The translations under genes were made by a program, and so were the position numbers. Source: Pseudomonas grandcourensis (GTDB lineage: Bacteria; Pseudomonadota; Gammaproteobacteria; Pseudomonadales; Pseudomonadaceae). Taken from it: DNA of 64,000 nt. The number at the start of each line of letters is the position of its first letter. Positions within the stretch are counted from its first letter, which is position 1. The DNA lies in NCBI RefSeq assembly GCF_039909015.1, contig NZ_CP150919.1, positions 6,176,501 through 6,240,500 of the forward strand, in the 5' to 3' direction. The notes below the pieces were generated by a model. That model did not search any database, was not told where the DNA came from, and saw nothing but the letters and a program-made list of their open reading frames with translations. Of the stretch, positions 40,994 to 50,550 are shown one piece after another.

Positions 40994-41746
40994 ATGACCG
41001 ACACCCCAATGTCCCCCGCCGAATTCGAAGCGGCCCTGCGCGCCAAGGGCGCCTATTACCACATCCATCACCCCTATCACGTAGCGATGTATGAAGGCCG
41101 GGCCAGCCGTGAACAGATCCAGGGCTGGGTCGCCAACCGTTTCTACTATCAGGTGAACATCCCCCTGAAGGACGCGGCGATCCTCGCCAACTGCCCTGAC
41201 CGCGAGATCCGCCGCGAATGGATTCAGCGCCTGCTCGACCACGACGGTGCGCCCGGTGAAGACGGCGGCATCGAAGCCTGGCTTCGCCTGGGCCAGGCCG
41301 TGGGCCTCGACCCGGACGAGTTGCGTTCCCAGGAGTTGGTGCTGCCCGGCGTACGCTTCGCCGTGGACGCCTATGTCAATTTCGCCCGCCGCGCCAGTTG
41401 GCAGGAAGCCGCGAGCAGCTCGCTGACCGAACTGTTCGCCCCGCAGATCCACCAATCGCGCCTGGACAGCTGGCCCCGGCATTACCCATGGATCGACCCG
41501 GCCGGCTACGAGTATTTCCGCACGCGCCTGGGCCAGGCTCGGCGTGATGTCGAGCATGGCCTGGCGATCACGCTGCAGCACTACACCACCCGTGAAGGCC
41601 AGGAGCGCATGCTGGAAATTCTCCAGTTCAAACTGGACATTCTTTGGAGCATGCTCGATGCCATGAGCATGGCCTACGAACTGAAACGCCCGCCGTATCA
41701 CAGCGTGACCGGGGAACGGGTCTGGCACAAAGGAATCACCTTATGA
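40994..41746 (+). CDS. pqqC: PqqC, pyrroloquinoline-quinone synthase
   Basis: This 250-residue helical, cofactor-less oxidase catalyses the last ring closure and eight-electron oxidation to PQQ. Characteristic segments are YYHIHHPYH and [23 protein letters not shown] set the start at 40994; upstream in-frame codons translate the REP sequence and are not real coding. The stop overlaps pqqD by 4 bases. Confidence 0.95.
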   Translation: MTDTPMSPAEFEAALRAKGAYYHIHHPYHVAMYEGRASREQIQGWVANRFYYQVNIPLKDAAILANCPDREIRREWIQRLLDHDGAPGEDGGIEAWLRLGQAVGLDPDELRSQELVLPGVRFAVDAYVNFARRASWQEAASSSLTELFAPQIHQSRLDSWPRHYPWIDPAGYEYFRTRLGQARRDVEHGLAITLQHYTTREGQERMLEILQFKLDILWSMLDAMSMAYELKRPPYHSVTGERVWHKGITL

Positions 41747-42018
41747 GTTTCGATCGCAGCAAGACTCCGACCTGGCGCACCGGCTACCGCTTCCAGTACG
41801 AACCGGCGCAAAAAGGCCACGTGCTGCTGTACCCGGAAGGCATGATCAAGCTCAATGAAAGCGCCGCGTTGATCGGCGGTTTGATTGACGGTGAACGGGA
41901 TGTCGCGGCCATCATCAATGAGCTCGACCGGCAGTTCCCCGGCGTGCCCGAGCTCGGTGACGACATCGAGCAATTCATGGAGGTTGCCCGTGCGCAGCAC
42001 TGGATCGAACTTGCCTGA
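41743..42018 (+). CDS. pqqD: PqqD, PqqA peptide chaperone
   Basis: A 91-residue RRE-type protein that binds PqqA and presents it to PqqE. The core [20 protein letters not shown] and the winged helix are typical. ATGA overlap with pqqC and a 29-base overlap with pqqE give strict coupling of the three genes. Confidence 0.95.
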   Translation: MSFDRSKTPTWRTGYRFQYEPAQKGHVLLYPEGMIKLNESAALIGGLIDGERDVAAIINELDRQFPGVPELGDDIEQFMEVARAQHWIELA

Positions 42019-43162
42019 TTCATCGGTGCAAGTACCGCCCAAACCCGAGGTCGGCCTGCCGCTGTGGCTGCTCGCCGAGCTGACCTATCGCTGCCCGCTG
42101 CAATGCCCGTACTGCTCCAATCCGCTGGATTTCGCCGAGCAAGGCAAAGAGCTGAGCACCGAACAGTGGATAAAAGTATTTCGCGAAGCGCGGGAAATGG
42201 GCGCCGCGCAGCTGGGCTTTTCCGGTGGTGAACCGCTGGTGCGCCAGGACCTCGCCGAGCTGATTGCCGAGGCCCGCAAGCTGGGTTTCTACACCAACCT
42301 GATCACCTCCGGCATCGGCCTGACCGAGCAGAAAATCAGCGACTTCAAGAAGGCCGGTCTCGATCACATCCAGATCAGTTTCCAGGCCAGCGACGAGCAG
42401 GTGAACAATCTGCTGGCCGGTTCGAAAAAGGCCTTCGCGCAGAAACTGGAAATGGCCCGGGCGGTGAAAGCCCACGGTTATCCGATGGTGCTGAACTTCG
42501 TCACCCATCGACACAATATCGACCAGATCGACCGCATCATCGAGCTGTGCATCGCCCTGGAAGCGGACTTCGTCGAGCTCGCTACGTGCCAGTTCTACGG
42601 CTGGGCGCAACTCAATCGCGTTGGGCTTTTGCCGACCAAAGAGCAACTGGTGCGCGCCGAACGCATCACCAACGAATACCGCGCCAAACTGGAAGCCGAA
42701 GGGCATCCGTGCAAGCTGATTTTCGTCACACCGGACTATTACGAAGAACGCCCGAAAGCCTGCATGAACGGCTGGGGCAGTATTTTTCTGACAGTCACAC
42801 CAGACGGAACCGCCCTGCCCTGTCACGGTGCCCGACAGATGCCGGTGCAGTTTCCCAACGTGCGCGACCACAGCATGCAGCACATCTGGTATGACTCGTT
42901 CGGCTTCAACCGCTTTCGTGGCTACGACTGGATGCCCGAGCCGTGCCGCTCCTGTGACGAGAAAGAAAAAGACTTCGGCGGCTGCCGCTGCCAGGCGTTC
43001 ATGCTCACCGGCGATGCCAGCAACGCCGACCCGGTGTGCAGCAAGTCGCCACAACACGGCGTGATCCTCAAGGCTCGCGAAGAAGCCGACCACGCGACTC
43101 AGACCATCGACCAACTGGCCTTTCGCAATGAACGAAACTCTCGCCTCATCGCCAAAAGCTGA
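41990..43162 (+). CDS. pqqE: PqqE, radical SAM PqqA cross-linking enzyme
   Basis: A 390-residue radical SAM/SPASM enzyme that links Glu and Tyr of PqqA. The cluster motif is C35-x3-C39-x2-C42 (RCPLQCPYC); SPASM cysteines occur in ALPCHGA and the [16 protein letters not shown] region. I chose the GTG at 41990 because GGAGG lies six bases upstream; a TTG at 42011 is the alternative. It overlaps pqqD by 29 bases and the following peptidase gene by 35. Confidence 0.94.
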   Translation: MRSTGSNLPDSSVQVPPKPEVGLPLWLLAELTYRCPLQCPYCSNPLDFAEQGKELSTEQWIKVFREAREMGAAQLGFSGGEPLVRQDLAELIAEARKLGFYTNLITSGIGLTEQKISDFKKAGLDHIQISFQASDEQVNNLLAGSKKAFAQKLEMARAVKAHGYPMVLNFVTHRHNIDQIDRIIELCIALEADFVELATCQFYGWAQLNRVGLLPTKEQLVRAERITNEYRAKLEAEGHPCKLIFVTPDYYEERPKACMNGWGSIFLTVTPDGTALPCHGARQMPVQFPNVRDHSMQHIWYDSFGFNRFRGYDWMPEPCRSCDEKEKDFGGCRCQAFMLTGDASNADPVCSKSPQHGVILKAREEADHATQTIDQLAFRNERNSRLIAKS

Positions 43163-44954
43163 ACCTTTCAGCGCCGCCAAAGCCGTGGCCGCCGCTATCG
43201 ACTTTGCCGAACTGCAGGTCGGTCGGCAGGGCCTGTTCTGGAACGAGTACCGCCCCGAAGACGCGGCATGCCGGATCTGGCATTGGCGTGACGGTGCAGC
43301 GAAATGCCTGACACCACCGGGGTTCAGCGTGCGCAGCCGGGTGTACGAATATGGCGGTGGAGCGTTTTGCCTGACGGACGACGGAATCGTTTTCGTCAAC
43401 GAGGCCGACCAGCAGTTGTATCGGCAATCACTGCAAGGCGAAGCGCCCGAAAAGCTGACGTCCGGGGCGTGCCGTTATGGCGATCTGCAGTTCGCCAACG
43501 GGCAAGTGCTGGTGGTCGAGGAACATCGCGATCAACACCGACTGGTGGCGATCGATCTGTTGGATGGCGCACGTCACCTGCTGGCCGAGGGTGCTGATTT
43601 CTACGCGGCGCCGACGCTGAGCCCTGATGCCCGGCGTCTGGCCTGGATCGAGTGGAGTCGCCCGGATCAGCCATGGACAGCGACCCGTTTGATGGTTGCC
43701 GAACGCCTCGCCAACGATGGCTTTGCCGAGGCTCGTTGTGTGGCGGGCGACGGCGTTCAAGAGTCTGTGCAGCAACCACGGTTTGATTCCGGCGGGCGCT
43801 TGTATTGCCTGACGGATCGCGCGGGTTACTGGCAGCCATGGAAAGAAACTGAAAAAGGCTTGAGCCAATTGCCAAGTGCGGCCGCCGACCATGGCCCCGC
43901 ACCCTGGCAACTCGGCGGCAGCACCTGGTTACCGCTGAGCGACGACAGTTTTCTGGCCAGTTGGACCGAGGGCGGGTTTGGCCGATTGGGCATAGGCGGC
44001 GATTCCAGCGCCGACTTCACCGGCGACTACAGCCGCTTCCGCCATCTCGCCGTGGATGAGCAGTTCATCTATTGCATCGCAGCGTCGCCCGTCAGTTCAA
44101 CCGCCGTCATCGCCATCGACCGCCAGAGCCGGCAAGTGCAACTGCTGGCCGGCGGCATCGCACCGCTTGCTCCCGAACAGATCAGCCGCCCGCAAACCTT
44201 GCGCTACCCAAGTGGCTCAGGCGAAGCCCACGGTTTCTTCTACCCGGCGATGACCGGCGAGGCGAAACCGCCATTGGTGGTGTTCGTCCATGGTGGCCCG
44301 ACCTCGGCGTGCTACCCGATGCTCGATCCGCGTATCCAGTACTGGGCACAGCGGGGCTTCGCCGTGGCCGACCTCAACTATCGCGGCAGCAGCGGTTATG
44401 GTCGGGCCTATCGCCAGGCACTGCACCTGAGTTGGGGCGATGTGGATGTGCAAGACGCCTGCGCCGTGGTCAGCTACCTCAAAGAACACGGCTTGATCGA
44501 TGGCGAGAAGGCGTTCATTCGCGGCGGCAGCGCCGGCGGCTACACCACCCTTTGCGCCTTGGCCTTTCACAACGTGTTCCGCGCTGGCGCCAGCCTGTAT
44601 GGGGTCAGCGACCCGGTGGCATTGGGGCGCGCGACCCACAAATTCGAAAGCGACTATCTGGACTGGCTGATCGGCGATCCGCAACTGGATGCCGAACGCT
44701 ACGCCGCCCGCACGCCGCTGCTGCATGCCGGCAACATCCGCGTGCCGATGATCTTCTTTCAAGGAGAACTGGATGCCGTGGTCGTCCCGAAACAGACCCG
44801 CGACATGGTCACAGCGCTGCGGGACAACGGTATCCTGGTCGAAGCGCACTACTACGCGGACGAACGTCATGGCTTTCGCAAGGCTGGTAACCAGGCCCAT
44901 GCGCTGGAGCAGGAGTGGTTGTTTTATCGGCGGGTGATGGATTCAGTGGACTGA
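43128..44954 (+). CDS. S9 family (prolyl oligopeptidase-type) peptidase at the end of the pqq operon
   Basis: The 608-residue protein has a beta-propeller-like N-terminal half and a C-terminal alpha/beta hydrolase. The nucleophile is Ser468 in GGSAGGY, with a later Asp (GELDAVV) and His (ERHGF). No signal peptide, so cytoplasmic. It overlaps pqqE by 35 bases. In some Pseudomonas the equivalent is called pqqM and has been suggested to help process PQQ intermediates; that role is not established. Confidence 0.87.
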   Translation: MNETLASSPKAEPFSAAKAVAAAIDFAELQVGRQGLFWNEYRPEDAACRIWHWRDGAAKCLTPPGFSVRSRVYEYGGGAFCLTDDGIVFVNEADQQLYRQSLQGEAPEKLTSGACRYGDLQFANGQVLVVEEHRDQHRLVAIDLLDGARHLLAEGADFYAAPTLSPDARRLAWIEWSRPDQPWTATRLMVAERLANDGFAEARCVAGDGVQESVQQPRFDSGGRLYCLTDRAGYWQPWKETEKGLSQLPSAAADHGPAPWQLGGSTWLPLSDDSFLASWTEGGFGRLGIGGDSSADFTGDYSRFRHLAVDEQFIYCIAASPVSSTAVIAIDRQSRQVQLLAGGIAPLAPEQISRPQTLRYPSGSGEAHGFFYPAMTGEAKPPLVVFVHGGPTSACYPMLDPRIQYWAQRGFAVADLNYRGSSGYGRAYRQALHLSWGDVDVQDACAVVSYLKEHGLIDGEKAFIRGGSAGGYTTLCALAFHNVFRAGASLYGVSDPVALGRATHKFESDYLDWLIGDPQLDAERYAARTPLLHAGNIRVPMIFFQGELDAVVVPKQTRDMVTALRDNGILVEAHYYADERHGFRKAGNQAHALEQEWLFYRRVMDSVD

Positions 44955-44990
44955 AGCCAGCGCCCACAGGTTCTGTGGCGTGCACAAATC

Positions 44991-45018
44991 CTGTGGGAGC
45001 GGGCTTGCTCGCGAAAGC
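44991..45018. repeat. Single REP palindrome
   Basis: One REP copy (GTGGGAGCGGGCTTGCTCGC) lies after the S9 peptidase gene. Confidence 0.85.
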
Positions 45019-45042
45019 GATCTATCCAGCGCCGCAAAAAAC

Positions 45043-45201
45043 TCAGCGCTTGGCGATGATGTACACCGCATGCACGATCCCCGGAATGTAACCGCACAAC
45101 GTCAGCAGAATATTCAGCCAGAACGCCCCGCCGAATCCTACTTGCAGAAACACACCCAGTGGCGGCAACAGGATGGCGATGATGATGCGAATAAAGTCCA
45201 T
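45043..45201 (-). CDS. YqaE/Pmp3 family small membrane protein
   Basis: A 52-residue peptide, MDFIRIIIAILLPPLGVF at the start, with two hydrophobic helices separated by a short loop and the family-typical LPPLGVFLQVG and NILLTLCGYIPGIVHA segments. This is the Pmp3/YqaE stress-inducible inner-membrane family linked to membrane potential and salt tolerance. The ribosome site is AGGAG (minus strand) seven bases before the ATG. Confidence 0.92.
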   Translation of the reverse strand: MDFIRIIIAILLPPLGVFLQVGFGGAFWLNILLTLCGYIPGIVHAVYIIAKR

Positions 45202-45284
45202 GGGACAGCTCCTGATTGGGGTGGACTCGTTCGAGCCCTACAACTAATCGACCTGTGCCGTTTGTCAGGGTTCAGCCCGATTCC

Positions 45285-45605
45285 TCAGGCCAGTATCTCC
45301 AGACCGTGTTTGCGCACGATACTCAGCAACTTCAGCGCCATGCCACTGGGGTGTTTATCCCCTGCTTCCCATTGCTTGACCGTGGAAGCACTGGTGTTCA
45401 GGTAGCGCGCAAACACAGGTTGACTGACATTGTTGCGCTCGCGCAATGCCTTGATCTCCTGCGCGGGAATCGCATCCGGCACCCTTGCAAGACAAGACTC
45501 ATCGAATTCACGCATGGTCGCCTTGCTGATTGCACCTATGGCGTACAAGGCACTAGCCGATTCGTGGATCGACTCCGATAGCTCACTTTTGAATTTTTTA
45601 CTCAT
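45285..45605 (-). CDS. XRE-family antitoxin of a HigBA-like pair
   Basis: A 106-residue protein starting MSKKFKSEL, with GGAG seven bases upstream; a longer start at 45632 adds nine unlikely residues. The helix-turn-helix is in the C-terminal half (IKALRERNNVSQPVFARYLN...STVKQWEAGDKHP). It probably neutralises the upstream toxin and represses the operon through the palindrome at 45975. It overlaps the toxin gene by 8 bases. Confidence 0.85.
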   Translation of the reverse strand: MSKKFKSELSESIHESASALYAIGAISKATMREFDESCLARVPDAIPAQEIKALRERNNVSQPVFARYLNTSASTVKQWEAGDKHPSGMALKLLSIVRKHGLEILA

Positions 45606-45954
45606 TTGGTATCTCCACAAACTCCTTTGCATCCAGCAAGCGCTGAATTTCCATTTCGGTCAGTCCACCATATGTCTTGGCCAACTCTCGCAAGTCGAGC
45701 AAATGCCTGGGACTGATATTGCTCTGATCTTTCTTTGCGTACAGGAACTGATAGACCCAATGAGCACCGCCCCTGGCCAGGATAATCGAGCGATGGCGGT
45801 TGGCATTCAAACGCTTCTTCCAGACCCCGCCACCCAAATTGTCAGCCTGGCCATTGAGCATTTCGGTGAATGCCTCCCGGAGCTCGTCATCACCGATCCA
45901 GGCCTTGGCAGCCTGCATTGCGAAGCGCTTTGTCTTGAACAACCTTGGTGACAT
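45598..45954 (-). CDS. RelE/HigB-family toxin
   Basis: A 118-residue basic protein, starting MSPRLFKTKRFAMQAAKA, with the RelE-like pattern LGGGVWKKRLNANRHRSIILARGGAHWVYQFLYAKKDQSNI. Relatives are mRNA interferases. The ATG at 45954 has GGAAGGG six bases upstream; earlier in-frame starts (45960, 45969, 45981) lack spacing. The toxin is first and the antitoxin second, the HigBA order. Confidence 0.85.
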   Translation of the reverse strand: MSPRLFKTKRFAMQAAKAWIGDDELREAFTEMLNGQADNLGGGVWKKRLNANRHRSIILARGGAHWVYQFLYAKKDQSNISPRHLLDLRELAKTYGGLTEMEIQRLLDAKEFVEIPNE

Positions 45955-45974
45955 CGGCATCCCTTCCATTAAAC

Positions 45975-45991
45975 ATACCACCCAGTGGTAT
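45975..45991. promoter_or_regulatory. Operator palindrome of the toxin-antitoxin operon
   Basis: ATACCAC-CCA-GTGGTAT has perfect 7-bp arms and lies 21 bases upstream of the toxin start, where an XRE antitoxin would repress. Confidence 0.65.
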
Positions 45992-46118
45992 AGAAATCAA
46001 AACCAACGCTACAGCAATACCGTTTCGCTGGCACCGGCACTCCCTGCCGATGCACGCTAGAAAGCCATTGATGTGCTAACCGCTCAAGCCGAAATTGCCT
46101 TTGGAAAAAACCGGCCAC

Positions 46119-46158
46119 AAAAAAACGCCCCACGCCAAAAGTGTCGGGCGTGAGGCGT
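46119..46158 (-). terminator. Terminator of a lost minus-strand gene
   Basis: ACGCC-C-CACGCC pairs with GGCGTG-A-GGCGT. On the minus strand it ends in a run of seven T. It lies just past the stop of the aminotransferase remnant. Confidence 0.75.
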
Positions 46159-46205
46159 GCGTATTACCGCGAGACGGTTCTGGAATGTGTGCAGGGCGCG
46201 TCTGA

Positions 46206-46328
46206 TCAGACGGCAATCCCTTTTCGGCACTGCAATTGCGCGGTGCGTACTCGGGAGAAGGCGCGCGCCAGGCGCAGGAGCATTTCATCGATGTTGGCGT
46301 TACTGACATTTAGCGCTGGGGTAAACCC
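46206..46328 (-). pseudogene. 3' remnant of a class III aminotransferase gene
   Basis: About 40 codons survive, reading GFTPALNVSNANIDEMLLRL then a basic tail to a TGA at 46206. This matches the usual C-terminal end of acetylornithine/omega-aminotransferases (TPALNVS..DIDE..). No start or PLP-lysine region remains. Its terminator is still present. Confidence 0.55.
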
Positions 46329-46487
46329 CTGAGCGAACCCCGAGTGCCGCTGAAAGTCGGTTTGGTGTGTCGGGATGTGCAACGGCAGCAGGCCTCGCTG
46401 GCCTTGCTGCGGACATTGCTGGAAGAGGTGATAAACGGCCCGGATGGGCGCTTGAACAGCGCGCAGGCTTTGGATGGGACAAGCTGA
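46329..46487 (+). pseudogene. 3' remnant of a LysR-type regulator gene
   Basis: In frame to a TGA at 46485: LSEPRVPLKVGLVCRDVQ, then RQQASLALLRTLLEEVI, which resembles the C-terminal end of a LysR-family effector domain. The helix-turn-helix part is missing. It abuts the aminotransferase remnant head to head. I recall a divergent aminotransferase/LysR pair at the matching place in P. putida. Confidence 0.5.
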
Positions 46488-46507
46488 AAACTTTTCTTCA
46501 GGCAAAA

Positions 46508-46533
46508 GAAAACCCCGCCGAAGCGGGGCTTTG
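46508..46533 (+). terminator. Terminator hairpin
   Basis: CCCCGC-CGAA-GCGGGG flanked by AAAA and CTTT; it would have served the lost plus-strand regulator and, in reverse, may also work. Confidence 0.65.
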
Positions 46534-46714
46534 CAGACTGTTTCCCTGACATCCATTTCACTCCACCATCCTGGCAGAATCCTACGTGTCCCTGTTGTTG
46601 CTTTGCGCTTCCTGCGCTACGTCCATGTGAAGTAGATTAGCTGTGGATCCAATTTGCATCTATGGGAGAACAGCAGCACGTCATGTAAGAGAATGCTTAC
46701 AAAATACTACTTAC
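46534..46714. other. Spacer without a gene
   Basis: AT-rich stretch between the scar and the end of the acyl-CoA dehydrogenase gene; nothing recognised. Confidence 0.5.
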
Positions 46715-48493
46715 TCAAAATTGTCCTGCATCCAGCAGGAACAACGATTCGCTACCGGCCTTCACCGACGCGCTCAACGAGTGAATGCGCGGCAGCAGGC
46801 GGGCAAAATAGAACCGCGCCGTGCCCAGTTTGCTTGCGTAAAAATCGTCTTGCGCTTCCTTGCCGAAAGCCGCCTTGGCCATCAGGGCCCACATGTAGGC
46901 ATAGGCCACGTAGCCGAACACCTGTAGATACTCGACCGACGCCGCGCCGATTTCATTCGGATTGGCCTTCGCACGGTCAAGCAACCATGCGGTCAGTTCA
47001 TCAAGGGTGGTCACGGCGTCGTTCAGCGGCTTGGTGAACTCGGTGAGGTCCGCGCTGGCGGTCGCCGTGAAGTGACGAATCTCGTCAGCGAACAGGTTGT
47101 AGAACGCCCCGCCGCTACCCACGATCTTGCGCCCGACCAGGTCAAGCGCCTGAATGCCGTTGGTGCCTTCGTAGATCTGCGTGATGCGCACGTCACGCAC
47201 CAGTTGCTCCTGGCCCCACTCACGGATGTAACCGTGGCCGCCAAAGACTTGCTGGCCGTGTACCGTGGTTTCCAGGCCGAGGTCGGTCAGGAACGCCTTG
47301 GCCACCGGGGTCAGCAACGCTACCAGGTCTTCCGCGCGCTTGCGGGTGGTGGCGTCTTCGCTGAACTTGGCGGTGTCGAGTTGCATCGCCACGTAGGTGG
47401 AAAACGCACGGCCACCTTCGTTCGAGGCTTTCATGGTCAGCAGCATGCGACGCACGTCTGGATGGACGATGATCGGGTCAGCCACTTTGTCCTTGTTCTG
47501 TGCACCGGACGGCGAACGGCTTTGCAGGCGGTCGCGGGCGTACTCCACGGCGTTCTGGTACGAACGCTCGCCGGTGGCCAGACCCTGGATACCGACGCCC
47601 AGACGCTCGTAGTTCATCATGGTGAACATCGCCGCCAGGCCTTTGTTCGGCTCGCCGACCAGGTAACCCACGGCTTCATCGAAGTTCATCACGCAGGTCG
47701 CGGACGCCTGGATGCCCATCTTGTGTTCGATCGAACCGCAGTTTGCCGGGTTGCGCGCGCCCAGGCTGCCATCGGCATTGACCATGAACTTCGGCACCAG
47801 GAACAGCGAAATACCTTTCGGACCCGCCGGTGCATCCGGCAGCTTGGCCAGCACCAGGTGGATGATGTTTTCGGTCAGGTCGTGTTCGCCACCGGTGATG
47901 AAGATCTTGGTGCCGCTGACCTTGTAGGAGCCGTCGGCCTGAGGCTCGGCCTTGGTACGGATGATCCCCAGGTCTGTACCGGCGTGTGGCTCGGTCAGGC
48001 ACATGGAACCGGCCCAGACGCCGGCGTACATGTTCGGCAGGTACGCGGCTTTCAGCTCTTCGCTGGCATGGGCGTTGATCGACAGGCAAGCGCCGGCGGT
48101 CAGCATCGGATACAGGCCGAATGACAGGCTGGCAGAGTTGACCATTTCTTCGACCTGGGCCGAAACGGCTTTGGGCATGCCCATGCCGCCGTAGGACGGA
48201 TCGCCACCGACACCAACCCAGCCGCCTTCAGCGTAGGTCTGATAGGCCTGTGGGAATCCTGCCGGCGTGGTGACAGCACCGTCCGCCCAATGGCAACCTT
48301 CTTCGTCAGCGGCACGGCTCAGCGGTGCGATGCTTTTGCTGGTGACTTTGCCGGCTTCTTCCAGGATGGCTTCGACCGTTTCTGCATCCACGGTTTCAGC
48401 CAGTGCAGGCAGTTCGGCCCAGAGTTTGGCGACCTCGAAAACTTCATTGAGGACGAAGCGCATATCGCGCAGGGGCGCTTTGTAGTCAGCCAT
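46715..48493 (-). CDS. Acyl-CoA dehydrogenase, ~600-residue type (paralogue 1)
   Basis: A 592-residue flavoenzyme for the first step of fatty-acid beta-oxidation. N-terminal, middle (MCLTEPHAGTDLG) and C-terminal flavin domains are present, with the catalytic-base context YEGTNGIQ and an extra C-terminal helical region (~470-592) typical of the long form. It starts [12 protein letters not shown]. Its relatives in P. aeruginosa are the PA0506-PA0508 set, as I recall. Chain-length preference cannot be told from sequence. No PsrA-like site lies upstream. Confidence 0.9.
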   Translation of the reverse strand: MADYKAPLRDMRFVLNEVFEVAKLWAELPALAETVDAETVEAILEEAGKVTSKSIAPLSRAADEEGCHWADGAVTTPAGFPQAYQTYAEGGWVGVGGDPSYGGMGMPKAVSAQVEEMVNSASLSFGLYPMLTAGACLSINAHASEELKAAYLPNMYAGVWAGSMCLTEPHAGTDLGIIRTKAEPQADGSYKVSGTKIFITGGEHDLTENIIHLVLAKLPDAPAGPKGISLFLVPKFMVNADGSLGARNPANCGSIEHKMGIQASATCVMNFDEAVGYLVGEPNKGLAAMFTMMNYERLGVGIQGLATGERSYQNAVEYARDRLQSRSPSGAQNKDKVADPIIVHPDVRRMLLTMKASNEGGRAFSTYVAMQLDTAKFSEDATTRKRAEDLVALLTPVAKAFLTDLGLETTVHGQQVFGGHGYIREWGQEQLVRDVRITQIYEGTNGIQALDLVGRKIVGSGGAFYNLFADEIRHFTATASADLTEFTKPLNDAVTTLDELTAWLLDRAKANPNEIGAASVEYLQVFGYVAYAYMWALMAKAAFGKEAQDDFYASKLGTARFYFARLLPRIHSLSASVKAGSESLFLLDAGQF

Positions 48494-48621
48494 GGCAAAC
48501 CTCGCAAGATCTATACAGATGATTCACAGGAAGAGTGTTTTCGTTGGGTCGGAGTGTACCTCAACAACTTTTGCGACACATAGGGTCAACTCATGACCAT
48601 TTTGTTATTTTTAGTCATCAA

Positions 48622-48650
48622 CAAAAAAGCCCGCGCAAGGCGAGCTTCTT
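48622..48650 (-). terminator. Terminator of acyl-CoA dehydrogenase paralogue 2
   Basis: AAGC-C-CGC...GCG-A-GCTT stem ending, on the minus strand, in TTTTTTGTTG, 20 bases after the stop at 48669. Confidence 0.7.
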
Positions 48651-48668
48651 TGTAACGGATTTTTATGA

Positions 48669-50465
48669 CTAAAGCGCAAACAACTCCGCCGGCAGTTGCA
48701 TCAGGCAATCGCTCCCGGCTTCGATGGCCGCCCGATGTGCAGCTGTACGTGGCAACAGACGCTTGAAGTAAAACTCGTTGGTCGCCAGTTTGCCCCGGCA
48801 GAAATCGCCATCATCGCTTCCAGCATCGAGTTGCGCCTGAGCCACCAGCGCCATGCGCAACCACAGGTAGCCAAGGATGATGTAACCGCTGTACATCAGG
48901 TAATCCACCGACGCGGCACCGACTTCGTCAGGGTTCTTCATCGCCGCCATGCCGACCCTGGTGGTCAATTCACCCCACTGCTGGTTCAGTTGATTGAGCT
49001 GCGCCACGTACCCGGCCAGTTTTGGATGTTCGGCGTTCGCCGCGCAGAACTTGTGGACGATTTTGGTGAAGCCGCGCAGCAGCTTGCCCTGGCTGCCGAG
49101 TACCTTGCGCCCGAGCAAGTCCAGCGCCTGAATGCCGTTGGTGCCCTCATAGATCGGTGCGATCCGGCAGTCGCGTACCAGTTGCTCCATGCCCCACTCG
49201 CGAATGAAGCCGTGGCCGCCAAACACCTGCATGCCATGGTTGGTCACCTCCAGCCCGGTGTCGGTCATGAAGGCTTTGCAGATCGGCGTGAGGAACGCCA
49301 GCAAGTCTTCGGCGTCCTGGCGCGCGGTTTCATCTGGGCTCAGGTGTGCAACGTCGAGCAACTGCGCGGTGAAGTAAGTCAGCGCGCGGTTGCCTTCGTT
49401 GAAGGCTTTCATGGTCAGCAACATCCGCCGCACATCAGGGTGCACGATAATCGGGTCGGCGGCTTTTTCCGGCGCTTTCGGGCCGGTCAGTGAGCGCATC
49501 TGCAAACGGTCGTTGGCGTATTTGATCGCGCCCTGGAAGCTCGCTTCACCCAGACACAACCCTTGCATGCCGGTGCCCAGTCGCGCGTGGTTCATCATGG
49601 TGAACATGCAGTTGAGGCCCTTGTTCGGCTCACCGATCAAAAAGCCCTTGGCCTCGTCGAAGTTCAGCACGCAGGTGGCCGAAGCCTTGATGCCCATTTT
49701 GTGTTCGATCGAGCCGCAGGATACGCCGTTGCGCTCGCCCGCTTCACCCGTCGCATCGGGCAGGAACTTGGGCACGATGAACAGCGAAATGCCCTTGGTC
49801 CCGGCCGGTGCGTCCGGCAATTTGGCCAGCACCAGGTGAATGATGTTGGCACTCATGTCGTGCTCGCCGGCGGAGATGAAGATCTTGCTGCCGGATATCG
49901 CGTAGCTGCCATCGGCCGCAGGGATGGCCCGGGTCTTGATGATGCCCAGGTCAGTGCCGCAATGGGCCTCGGTCAGGCACATGGTGCCGGTCCATTGGCC
50001 AGCGGTGAGCTTCTTCAAATAGGTCTGCTTTTGCGCCTCGGTGCCATGGGCGTGGATCGCCGACATCGCACCGTGGGTCAGGCCGGGGTACATGCCCCAT
50101 GAGGTGTTGCTGGAACCCACCATCTCGCTGATCACCAGGCCCAGGGAGATCGGCAACCCTTGGCCGCCGTAAAGCGGATCCGCTGCCAGGCCATGCCAGC
50201 CGCCTTCGACATATTGGGTGAAGGCCTGCTTGAAGCCCGCGGGCGTGGTGACCACGCCATTGTCGAAATGGCAGCCTTCTTCATCGCCACTGCGGTTGAG
50301 CGGCGACAGTACGTTTTCGCAGAACTTCGCCCCTTCTTCGAGGATCGCATTGACCATGTCCGGGCTGGCATCGGTGGCCCCCAGCGCGGCGTAATTACTG
50401 TGAAAGTCGAAGACGTGGTCGATCAGAAAGCGCATGTCGCGCAAGGGAGCTTTGTACTCGGGCAT
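48669..50465 (-). CDS. Acyl-CoA dehydrogenase, ~600-residue type (paralogue 2)
   Basis: A 598-residue paralogue with MCLTEAHCGTDLG and the catalytic [17 protein letters not shown] chose the ATG at 50465 (PEYKAPLRDMRF) because GGAG lies seven bases upstream; the ATG two codons earlier sits only one base from that site. All three flavin-domain blocks are intact. Similar to paralogue 3 at the DLLGRK and MYSGY segments. Confidence 0.9.
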   Translation of the reverse strand: MPEYKAPLRDMRFLIDHVFDFHSNYAALGATDASPDMVNAILEEGAKFCENVLSPLNRSGDEEGCHFDNGVVTTPAGFKQAFTQYVEGGWHGLAADPLYGGQGLPISLGLVISEMVGSSNTSWGMYPGLTHGAMSAIHAHGTEAQKQTYLKKLTAGQWTGTMCLTEAHCGTDLGIIKTRAIPAADGSYAISGSKIFISAGEHDMSANIIHLVLAKLPDAPAGTKGISLFIVPKFLPDATGEAGERNGVSCGSIEHKMGIKASATCVLNFDEAKGFLIGEPNKGLNCMFTMMNHARLGTGMQGLCLGEASFQGAIKYANDRLQMRSLTGPKAPEKAADPIIVHPDVRRMLLTMKAFNEGNRALTYFTAQLLDVAHLSPDETARQDAEDLLAFLTPICKAFMTDTGLEVTNHGMQVFGGHGFIREWGMEQLVRDCRIAPIYEGTNGIQALDLLGRKVLGSQGKLLRGFTKIVHKFCAANAEHPKLAGYVAQLNQLNQQWGELTTRVGMAAMKNPDEVGAASVDYLMYSGYIILGYLWLRMALVAQAQLDAGSDDGDFCRGKLATNEFYFKRLLPRTAAHRAAIEAGSDCLMQLPAELFAL

Positions 50466-50550
50466 GGTCATTCTCCGTCGGCAGATTTCTCCAACCTACT
50501 GCTGCCGACCACGCCTCACAATCACTTTGCGCTCGCTGAATGCGCCATCA

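Noticed and set aside
46367..46549. Small plus-strand frame of 60 codons
   Set aside because: Runs through a terminator hairpin, and the overlapping frame ending at 46487 looks like a LysR tail instead.
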